From contig JAMOVB010000127.1 in the NCBI GenBank assembly GCA_027061705.1, forward strand, positions 1-6,739: 6,739 nt of DNA, written 5' to 3'. The position numbers and the translations under genes are program-made. This document shows, piece after piece, positions 1 to 4,668 of this stretch; positions within the stretch are counted from its first letter, which is position 1, and the number at the start of each line of letters is the position of its first letter. Source of the stretch: Desulfurococcales archaeon (GTDB lineage: Archaea > Thermoproteota > Thermoprotei_A > Sulfolobales > NBVN01). The notes beneath the pieces are model-generated. The model did not search any database, was not told where the DNA came from, and saw only the letters and a program-made list of their open reading frames with translations.

Positions 1-144
1 TCCCTCAAGCCTCAAGCATGCTTTGTAGTGAATAGCCGGTTCTATAGGGGCTCACTCGCGTTCATGCTGATCCTCGCGGCGTTAGCCGCCGCTTCAACAT
101 ACTTGGTTCTAGGGCAGGTGGGTAAGTATGGGAGAGCTCCTTAG
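1..144 (+). CDS. C-terminal end of a membrane protein (5' end outside window)
   Basis: Reading frame 1 is open from the first base to a TAG at 142-144 and encodes 47 residues; the other two forward frames hit stops within the first 40 bases. Visible residues 18-38 form one hydrophobic helix (rich in Leu and Ala, flanked by Arg16 on one side and Lys42/Arg45 on the other), followed by a nine-residue polar tail ending KYGRAP. It therefore looks like the last transmembrane helix of an integral membrane protein. The stop lies 17 bases inside the next gene, an ABC ATPase, which suggests one operon and a role as another membrane subunit of that transporter. This is inference from position; too little is visible to name a family. 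Confidence 0.6.
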   Translation, partial: SLKPQACFVVNSRFYRGSLAFMLILAALAAASTYLVLGQVGKYGRAP

Positions 145-1003
145 GCTTGATGGTGTTAGGGTGTCGTTCGGCCGTAAGAGGGCGTTGGACGGCGTGAGCC
201 TGTCGTTCGGCGGGGGCGTGCTCGTTATCGCCGGCCCTAACGGGGCTGGGAAGACCACGCTACTCAACGTTATCTCGGGCCTCATCGTGCCTGAGGAGGG
301 TGGCTGCAGAGTCCTCGGCGTTAGGTGTGAGGATGTCCCGCGGGTTGGCGGTGGCCCGCCCTACGTTAGGGAGTCCCTGCCCCCGTCGAGGGTGAGGGTC
401 GCGGATTTTGTTGAGTCTGTTCAGGCGTTCAGAGGGGTTGATGTTGATGCGGTTCGCTCGAACCTAAGCTTCCTCGGCCTCGACCCTCGGGAGTTCTGGG
501 GTAGGAGGTTGGGCAGCCTCTCAGCTGGTGAGAGGGTTAAGGTTTACGTGTCGTTAGCCCTAGCGATTAGGTCGAGCCTATACCTGCTGGACGAGCCTAG
601 CTCTAACCTAGATATGAATTCGCGTGGTAGGCTCCGCAACCTGATAGCTAACTACCTGGACGGCGGGGCCTCGTTCGTTGTGACTACGCATACCTACGAG
701 TACCTCGATGACCTGGCTACGGACGTCCTATTCCTTAAGGGCGGTAGGGTGGCGTACCTAGGCAGCGTTGAGGGTAGTAGGGACTTATGCATAGCTTGGT
801 TTGAGAGGGGCGCTAGGGACTCCGTCCTGAGGGTATTGACCGACGCAGGCGTTGAGGTGGTGCACGTGAGTAGCTCGAGCGTAGTCTTCAGGTGCGGTGA
901 GGATGGGTTCTCAATACTCTCAGGTGTTGGCGGGGTTAGGAGGGTTGAGGTGGGCGGTCTCAAGGCCCTATACGCCACCATCTTCGGGGGTGAGGGGGTG
1001 TGA
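128..1003 (+). CDS. ABC transporter ATP-binding protein (ABC-2 exporter type)
   Basis: This is a cytoplasmic ATPase subunit that would drive a membrane partner by ATP hydrolysis. All nucleotide-binding elements are visible in 291 residues: Walker A GPNGAGKTT (36-44), a Q-loop region around 79-82 (YVRE, with Glu where Gln is usual), signature LSAGE (131-135, a variant of LSGGQ), Walker B LYLLDEP (151-157) with catalytic Glu156, D-loop SNLD (159-162) and switch His188. Residues from about 214 to the end form an extra C-terminal region of roughly 80 residues, as in many NatA/DrrA-like ATPases that work with ABC-2 permeases. The ATG at 128 has a Shine-Dalgarno-like AGGTGG at 116-121. The gene overlaps the preceding frame by 17 bases and the next by 4 bases (GTGA), so coupled translation is likely. 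The ATPase call is secure; export rather than import, and the cargo, are inferred from the lack of a binding protein and from the neighbours. Confidence 0.92.
   Translation: MGELLRLDGVRVSFGRKRALDGVSLSFGGGVLVIAGPNGAGKTTLLNVISGLIVPEEGGCRVLGVRCEDVPRVGGGPPYVRESLPPSRVRVADFVESVQAFRGVDVDAVRSNLSFLGLDPREFWGRRLGSLSAGERVKVYVSLALAIRSSLYLLDEPSSNLDMNSRGRLRNLIANYLDGGASFVVTTHTYEYLDDLATDVLFLKGGRVAYLGSVEGSRDLCIAWFERGARDSVLRVLTDAGVEVVHVSSSSVVFRCGEDGFSILSGVGGVRRVEVGGLKALYATIFGGEGV
986..993 (+). promoter_or_regulatory. Ribosome binding site supporting the GTG start at 1000
   Basis: GGGGGTGA, a match to the anti-Shine-Dalgarno of archaeal 16S rRNA, lies six bases before GTG 1000. It sits inside the end of the ATPase gene and supports a GTG start that overlaps the ATPase stop codon (GTGA). 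Confidence 0.6.
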
Positions 1004-1683
1004 GGTGGTTCGCCATAATACTGGCTTCCGGGATAGCCGGTGCTGCGGCCTCGTTAGCGGCAATGCTTACGGGCTGGGGGCAGGTGTCCACCCTCAGTAA
1101 TTCGGTCTCCTTAATCCGCGGCGCCGCCCTAGTCGTGCTGGCCGTGGTTATCTATGAGGCCCTAGTGCATGAGCTTAGGGTTGGTTGGCTGGCAGTCCAT
1201 TCGGGCTTGGGCGCCCCGCTACCTAAGCTGATTCTGGAGAGGATGCTGGTGTTCTACGCCGCCGTAGCTGCCTACGTAATCGGCGCGCTGGCGTCTAGCG
1301 TGGAGCTACTCACCCTGCCCGCTATCGAGCACCTAGCGCTTCAGATAGTTGGCGACGCCTCGGTGGTGGCGCTAGTTGGGAGCTTAGTGCCTATGGCTGT
1401 GCCCATCCTCCGCAATGAATTCATAATACTCCTAGCGGGCGTTGCAGGCGGCTTAAGGCAGTACGCCTTCATCGCTGCAGGCCTATTCACGTCGTTCCTC
1501 CCGAAATCCCTATGCATGCAGGGGGCGCTGGCCTGGTACCCCATGCTTGACGCTGCCCGCTTCTCGCAGAAGCCCCTCCCGCCTAACGTGCTGGCCCTGT
1601 CTATAGTCTTTGACGCCGCCCTCATAGCGCTAGCCCTGACCCTACCGCCTAAGGTGTTTATGAGGAGGTGTGTTAGGCTATGA
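1000..1683 (+). CDS. Polytopic membrane protein, probable ABC exporter permease
   Basis: The 227-residue product is very hydrophobic, with about six predicted membrane helices near residues 4-22, 37-55, 84-104, 116-136, 140-165 and 199-218. Short charged loops such as KLILER (76-81) lie between them. I see no EAA loop of the importer type. The likely role is the membrane-spanning half of an ABC-2-like transporter powered by the ATPase encoded just upstream. The start is GTG at 1000, overlapping the ATPase stop by four bases and preceded by GGGGGTGA at the right spacing. The next gene starts in an ATGA overlap at 1680. No family signature is visible to me, so 'permease' rests on hydrophobicity, size and operon position. 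A smaller accessory membrane subunit is the alternative. Confidence 0.75.
   Translation: MRWFAIILASGIAGAAASLAAMLTGWGQVSTLSNSVSLIRGAALVVLAVVIYEALVHELRVGWLAVHSGLGAPLPKLILERMLVFYAAVAAYVIGALASSVELLTLPAIEHLALQIVGDASVVALVGSLVPMAVPILRNEFIILLAGVAGGLRQYAFIAAGLFTSFLPKSLCMQGALAWYPMLDAARFSQKPLPPNVLALSIVFDAALIALALTLPPKVFMRRCVRL
1662..1670 (+). promoter_or_regulatory. Strong ribosome binding site for the gene at 1680
   Basis: GAGGAGGTG, nine bases before ATG 1680, is a strong Shine-Dalgarno match. It lies inside the last codons of the upstream membrane-protein gene and fixes ATG 1680 (ATGA overlap) as the start. Confidence 0.65.
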
Positions 1684-2171
1684 GTCGCTGGCACCTAATA
1701 CTGGTTAGGGATGCGTTCCTAGCTCTAGCCGTCACGGCGCTGGTTGCGGCCGCCTTCCTAGCCATTAACTGGGCCTACATGAAGCCCTCGGTCTACCAGG
1801 GAACCCCAACAATACATGGCAGCGTGCTGAGAGCCTACGGCGTGACGTCAGTTAACGTCTACTGCAGCGTTAGGACTGTCGTACGTGTCGGGTACATCGC
1901 GAGTCGCGGCGTTATCCCCTCCCTACCTAAGAATTACGTCGTCGCCCCCGGCAAACCCCTAGTGCTGCGGGTGGGTAACGTTAGTAACGACACCGTCATA
2001 GTGCTCAACTCCGGCGGCTGCAACGGCTCATCATGCGGCAGCCTATGGGACTGCAGGATAGTGCTTGAGGTCAGCCTCTGGCCTAAGCTATGGCCCGTGC
2101 TGGCGGTCGCGGCGGCCTCAGCCGCGGTTTCGGCAATCGCCCACACCTTCTTGAGAAAGGGTAAGCAGTAA
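1680..2171 (+). CDS. Two-helix membrane protein with a four-cysteine ectodomain, unknown function
   Basis: The protein has 163 residues: an N-terminal membrane helix (about 8-30), a middle domain of about 100 residues (35-135), a C-terminal helix (about 137-157) and a basic tail (RKGKQ). The middle domain is mostly short beta-type strands and holds the only cysteines: Cys62, Cys114, Cys119 and Cys125. These could form two disulfides if the domain lies outside the cell. It also has three Asn-X-Ser/Thr sequons (Asn100, Asn103, Asn115), which fits glycosylation at an archaeal surface. The ATG at 1680 overlaps the previous stop by four bases and has a strong ribosome site, so it is translated with the ATPase and permease. 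I do not recognise the family. An accessory or cargo-contacting subunit of the transporter is the natural inference, not something the sequence proves. Confidence 0.8.
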   Translation: MSRWHLILVRDAFLALAVTALVAAAFLAINWAYMKPSVYQGTPTIHGSVLRAYGVTSVNVYCSVRTVVRVGYIASRGVIPSLPKNYVVAPGKPLVLRVGNVSNDTVIVLNSGGCNGSSCGSLWDCRIVLEVSLWPKLWPVLAVAAASAAVSAIAHTFLRKGKQ

Positions 2172-2173
2172 GG

Positions 2174-2179
2174 TTTATC
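2174..2179 (+). promoter_or_regulatory. Possible TATA box for the small gene at 2199
   Basis: TTTATC starts just after the TAA stop of the previous gene (2169-2171). Its centre is about 22-23 bases before ATG 2199, slightly closer than the usual 26-27 bases for a leaderless archaeal start. A transcript starting at about 2199-2203 is plausible. No Shine-Dalgarno site precedes ATG 2199, which fits leaderless initiation. The match is weak. Confidence 0.35.
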
Positions 2180-2182
2180 TGT

Positions 2183-2206
2183 CCCCACACCCTAACGTAT
2201 GTGGGG
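2183..2206 (+). repeat. Inverted repeat overlapping a start codon
   Basis: CCCCACA (2183-2189) and TGTGGGG (2200-2206) are perfect 7-base inverted arms with a 10-base spacer. The ATG at 2199 sits at the spacer/right-arm boundary. As DNA this could be an operator between TATA box and start; in RNA it could form a hairpin over the start codon if transcription begins upstream. The left arm lies in CCCCACACCCT, which recurs at 4623-4633 with the same kind of right arm. Confidence 0.5.
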
Positions 2207-2453
2207 TTCAGCCTCCTTGGTTTTAAGAATGCGTAAGCACACCTTAGGAGACCTTCACAGGCTGGCCCGCATACACCTTGAGCAGGCGTACGGCACGGGC
2301 CTACGGAGACATGTAGTCCACTCCGCCGAGTTCTTCGGAGACAGACTGCTGATCAGGGTTAAGGTGCACCTAAGGAGGGACGAGTCCGAACACACCGTCG
2401 ACCTCTGGCTCAACAGGCACGGCGAGCTAATAACGCTCGTCGAGAGGGACTAA
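2199..2453 (+). CDS. Small basic protein of unknown function
   Basis: The frame encodes 84 residues from ATG 2199, or 74 from the internal ATG at 2229. Neither start has a Shine-Dalgarno site, and the possible TATA box at 2174-2179 slightly favours 2199 as a leaderless start. The product is rich in Arg, His and Leu. It looks like one amphipathic helix (about 14-29, GDLHRLARIHLEQAYG) followed by beta strands (about 49-57 DRLLIRVKV, then 66-72 and 76-81) containing alternating charges. There are no cysteines, membrane helix or signal peptide, so it is probably cytosolic. Base composition and codon use match the neighbouring real genes and no other frame is open across it. I do not recognise a family. 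A small nucleic-acid-binding or partner-binding protein is possible, but nothing in the sequence shows this. It stands between two transport operons with its own likely promoter and terminator. Confidence 0.6.
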   Translation: MWGSASLVLRMRKHTLGDLHRLARIHLEQAYGTGLRRHVVHSAEFFGDRLLIRVKVHLRRDESEHTVDLWLNRHGELITLVERD

Positions 2454-2467
2454 GGCAGTAAGGTGCG

Positions 2468-2515
2468 TGCGGGTCGGCCTTCAGCAGAATCTTTTTTCCA
2501 CTCTGCCTGCCCGCA
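2468..2515 (+). terminator. T6 tract inside an imperfect inverted repeat, probable terminator
   Basis: Fifteen bases after the small gene, TGCGGG (2468-2473) and GGC (2476-2478) can pair with GCC (2505-2507) and CCCGCA (2510-2515) across a two-base internal loop. The 26-base apical loop holds T6 at 2492-2497. Archaeal RNA polymerase terminates at T-rich tracts, so the T6 is probably the working signal and the stem may protect the mRNA end. The change to AT-rich non-coding DNA begins just after it. Confidence 0.5.
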
Positions 2516-2913
2516 ATGGTTAATTAGTCGCTATATTTGTATGCTGTAGTTACATATTTCTAAATATTCATATGTCCGAAGTATTGTGGCTCAATACTAC
2601 TTTATAGGAATACTAACACATCTGATGTAGAATTTAAACATATTTAAAGAGTATCGTCTAATAACACAGCTTACTTTCTAATGAGCACATATTTCAGACT
2701 GGTATTAGCTTCTTTAACATTTCGCTTTAGTAGTATAGAATGTTATAACCGAGTTAGATAATAGAAGCATTATGTGAAGGTTTCAGAAGCGATACTGTAT
2801 GGTTTGCTTTAATGAATTGTTTATGATTATTAGCGGCAATTCCTGCGTAAGCTAATCCTTTAATACTTCAATGATATTTGTGCAATATTTCAGCGGAATT
2901 CATTTTAATATGG
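2516..2913. other. AT-rich intergenic region with short repeats, no gene seen
   Basis: About 400 bases hold no credible gene on either strand. Two 60-base stretches counted by hand (2581-2640 and 2701-2760) are each 30% G+C, against 52% for a stretch in the binding-protein gene (4201-4260), so the region stands out sharply. A structural RNA in a thermophile would be expected to be GC-rich, which argues against one here. The region holds three copies of ACATATTT (2552, 2638, 2687), the palindrome ATATTT-CT-AAATAT (2554-2567), two TTTAAA boxes ten bases apart (2633, 2643), three TTTCAG (2692, 2781, 2888) and an inverted pair GAATTG/CAATTC (2814-2819, 2837-2842). It is best read as a long upstream control region for the sugar transporter operon, though decayed or inserted DNA is possible. 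I see no transposase remnant or terminal repeats. Confidence 0.55.
2633..2648. repeat. Tandem TTTAAA boxes one helical turn apart
   Basis: TTTAAA at 2633-2638 and 2643-2648 are start-to-start ten bases apart, so both palindromes face the same side of the helix. This is typical of paired regulator half-sites, but in such AT-rich DNA chance or an old TATA box are also possible. Confidence 0.3.
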
Positions 2914-2927
2914 GTAAAATTTTTTAA
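2914..2927 (+). promoter_or_regulatory. BRE and TATA box of the sugar transporter operon
   Basis: GTAAAA (2914-2919) fits the archaeal BRE pattern RNWAAW and directly adjoins TTTTTTAA (2920-2927), a good TATA box. The TATA centre lies about 23 bases before ATG 2947 and 26 before GTG 2950, so the transcript should begin at or next to the start codon. No Shine-Dalgarno site precedes the start, as expected for a leaderless mRNA. A second AT box, TTTTAATA (2903-2910), is an alternative that would give a leader of about 14 bases. Confidence 0.6.
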
Positions 2928-2946
2928 GATAAGACCAAGATACTTT

Positions 2947-4551
2947 ATGGTGTTGTCAGTGTCGTTTGCTCGTCGAGCAATATCACGTGCAGCTGCTGGC
3001 ATTATTATAGGTGTTATAGTTACTGCAATAGTGGTTGGCGTAGGCACCTACTACGCGACTATATCGAGGATTCACGTGCCGGCACCACGTACTGTTACCG
3101 TAACCGTTACTAAGCCGTACACAACTACCGTTACTAAGACTGTCGCTATCACGACCACAGCAACGAAAGCGATTACTAAGACTATGGTCAGCACTTCCGT
3201 TAAGACGACCACGACGTCGGTCACCTCGACCGTAACGCCTACGACGACATCCACCGTCACGACGGGGTTGCCTAAGAAGATAACGTTCTACACCTGGTGG
3301 GCAGGTCTGGAGAGATTCGCTATCGACGCCTTAATCCACGCGTTCGAGCAGAAGTACCACATAACCGTCATTAAGACCGCAGTGCCTGGAGGGGCCGGCG
3401 TTAACGCTAAGTTCGCCATACTTGCCCTCATAATGGCTGGGAAGCCTCCGGCTGCCTTCCAGGTTCACGCGTCGGCCGAGCAGATAAGCTACTTCATGGC
3501 GGCGCCCCAGCACACGAAGAGCTTCGTTGACCTGACTAACGTTGCTAAGGAGATAGGCCTCTACAACACGCCGGCAGCCATAGCCTCGATGCTTTCAGGC
3601 CATCTCTACGGCCTGCCCGTCGACCTGCACAGGGCTAACCTACTCTTCATAAACATCCATGTGCTCAAGAAGTACGGCCTACCCATACCTAGGACGCTCA
3701 AGCAGCTGGTGTACGACGCCATGGTTCTTAAGAAGCACGGCGTCCCCGCATTCCTGCAGGCCGGTGCCGACCAGTTCACCGTGGCGATGCTGTGGACTCA
3801 GCTATTCCTAGCCGTTGGAGGTCCTAAGAAGTACATTGAGTTCATGTACGGTACCCTCAACCCGAACGACCCGGCCATTAAGAAGGCCACTGAGCTCTTC
3901 GTCAACCTCTCCAAGACATTCCCGAGCAACTGGATGAGCCTTGACTGGACGTCGGCCGTCGCAGCCCTCATTAAGGGTGAGGGCGCCTTCGTCGTCGACG
4001 GTGACTGGGTAGTTGGGCTAATACATGACGTGTACCCGAAGGTCGTGCTGAGCCCCATCGACAACATAACTAAGAACACCGACATAGTTGTGGAGCCCTT
4101 CCCAGGCACTCAGGGGATCTACAGCCTAGTGATTGACTGTATAATGGTGCCTAAGGGACCTGAGGCTAAGGCCGGTGTGCTGTTCGCCAAGTTCTTCGCG
4201 TCTAAGCAGGGTCAGGAGATATTCAACCCGCTTAAGGGAGCCATAACCGACTACCCCAACACACCGCTCAACATATACCCAACCGAGGCCCAGAAGTGGG
4301 AGGTCAAGCAGTACAGCACCGCTAAGTACTACGTGTACGCGCTGATTCACGGCGGCCTCTTCGACGACGTGTGGCAGAAGTTCCTGCAGTCCTCCATACT
4401 CCTCGCCCAGACCGGCAACACTAACCTCTGGTATAAGATGATTGACTGGGCAATACATCAGGAGTACAAGGAGTGGTCGGCGAGCGGGATGTTCATGGGG
4501 AGCCTGCAGCACCCGTTCGCCGGCTACATACCGCCGTGGGTTAAGAAGTAA
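2947..4551 (+). CDS. Sugar-binding protein of a CUT1 ABC transporter, probably for glucose or a related hexose
   Basis: From ATG 2947 the product has 534 residues. It begins with a short basic stretch and RRA-ISRAAAG (9-18), which fits a class III, pilin-type signal cleaved after Ala11 by PibD. A hydrophobic helix follows (about 19-36), then a Thr/Ser stalk (49-106) and a family 1 solute-binding domain (about 110-534). Motifs shared, as I recall, with the Thermus glucose/galactose-binding protein are WWAGLE (117-122), GGAGVNA, FQVH (171-174), PVDLHR (224-229), GDW (352-354), PGTQG (386-390), Asp397, FNPLKG (426-431) and IHGG (467-470); several of these carry sugar contacts there. The binding domain would sit outside the membrane, anchored by the helix, and hand sugar to the permeases downstream (compare Sulfolobus GlcS). 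The frame stays open up to a TTG at 2878, but the promoter at 2914-2927 lies inside that extension, so 2947 (or GTG 2950) is the better start. The family is secure; the exact sugar is inferred. Confidence 0.9.
   Translation: MVLSVSFARRAISRAAAGIIIGVIVTAIVVGVGTYYATISRIHVPAPRTVTVTVTKPYTTTVTKTVAITTTATKAITKTMVSTSVKTTTTSVTSTVTPTTTSTVTTGLPKKITFYTWWAGLERFAIDALIHAFEQKYHITVIKTAVPGGAGVNAKFAILALIMAGKPPAAFQVHASAEQISYFMAAPQHTKSFVDLTNVAKEIGLYNTPAAIASMLSGHLYGLPVDLHRANLLFINIHVLKKYGLPIPRTLKQLVYDAMVLKKHGVPAFLQAGADQFTVAMLWTQLFLAVGGPKKYIEFMYGTLNPNDPAIKKATELFVNLSKTFPSNWMSLDWTSAVAALIKGEGAFVVDGDWVVGLIHDVYPKVVLSPIDNITKNTDIVVEPFPGTQGIYSLVIDCIMVPKGPEAKAGVLFAKFFASKQGQEIFNPLKGAITDYPNTPLNIYPTEAQKWEVKQYSTAKYYVYALIHGGLFDDVWQKFLQSSILLAQTGNTNLWYKMIDWAIHQEYKEWSASGMFMGSLQHPFAGYIPPWVKK
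3091..3264 (+). repeat. Thr/Ser-rich stalk with internal DNA repeats
   Basis: This codes for residues 49-106 of the binding protein, of which 29 are Thr and 5 Ser, often alternating with Val and Lys. At DNA level ACCGTTACTAAG occurs at 3103-3114 and 3127-3138 (24 bases apart), and TTACTAAGACT at 3131-3141 and 3173-3183 (42 bases apart). Both distances are multiples of three, pointing to in-frame duplication. Comparable stalks link the anchor helix to the binding domain in Sulfolobales sugar-binding proteins and may be O-glycosylated. The length probably varies between strains. Confidence 0.8.
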
Positions 4552-4580
4552 GCTCCTGTGCTCGGGGTGAAAACCATAAT

Positions 4581-4595
4581 TCCTTTTCTTCTCTC
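4581..4595 (+). terminator. Pyrimidine tract after the binding-protein gene, possible partial terminator
   Basis: An unbroken run of 15 pyrimidines (TCCTTTTCTTCTCTC) lies 29 bases after the TAA stop. With only four consecutive T it is a weak archaeal terminator at best, which fits partial stopping within an operon rather than a full end. The permeases and ATPase downstream have no other clear promoter. Confidence 0.35.
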
Positions 4596-4609
4596 AAAAC
4601 CTTCCTCTA

Positions 4610-4644
4610 GTGGGGGCGATAGCCCCACACCCTCGGCGGTGGGG
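4610..4644 (+). promoter_or_regulatory. Two competing hairpins between the binding-protein and permease genes
   Basis: The central CCCCAC (4623-4628) can pair with GTGGGG upstream (4610-4615) or with GTGGGG downstream (4639-4644), but not with both. A shifted pairing of the upstream stem, GGGGC/GCCCC with a GATA loop (4613-4626), is also possible. The structures stand just before the G-rich ribosome-binding region (4648-4665) of the first permease gene. They could protect the binding-protein mRNA from 3' decay or tune permease translation. Function is inferred; the pairing is visible. Confidence 0.5.
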
Positions 4645-4657
4645 GGAGGGGGTGATT

Positions 4658-4665
4658 AGGAGGTG
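4658..4665 (+). promoter_or_regulatory. Ribosome binding site deciding the start of the first permease
   Basis: AGGAGGTG ends three bases before ATG 4669. A second match, GGGGGTGAT (4648-4656), stands six bases before GTG 4663, which begins inside the first site. Both starts are in frame and differ by two residues; ATG 4669 is preferred here. Confidence 0.6.
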
Positions 4666-4668
4666 CAG

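Noticed and set aside
897..1100. Forward open frame of 67 codons across the ATPase/permease junction
   Set aside because: It overlaps two well-supported genes in another frame, and its product has no recognisable features.
2183..2206. Hairpin at 2183-2206 as a terminator for the export operon
   Set aside because: It has no following T tract and it overlaps the start of the next gene; archaeal termination relies on T-rich tracts rather than such stems.
2516..2913. Mobile element or structural RNA in the AT-rich block
   Set aside because: No transposase fragment, terminal inverted repeats or target duplication was seen, and the base composition is too AT-rich for a stable thermophile RNA. No C/D-box pair (RUGAUGA with CUGA) was found by eye.
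2878..2946. Upstream extension of the binding protein from a TTG start
   Set aside because: It would add 23 residues of AT-rich, non-signal-like sequence, and the extension contains the BRE/TATA pair at 2914-2927.
3072..3260. Antisense open frame rich in Val and Thr
   Set aside because: It is the reverse shadow of the Thr-rich stalk codons (ACN read as NGT) and has no start signal or context.
4126..4512. Antisense open frame of 128 codons, and similar ones opposite the exporter and permease genes
   Set aside because: High G+C and coding bias on the + strand leave long stop-free shadows; the sense frames have clear domains.
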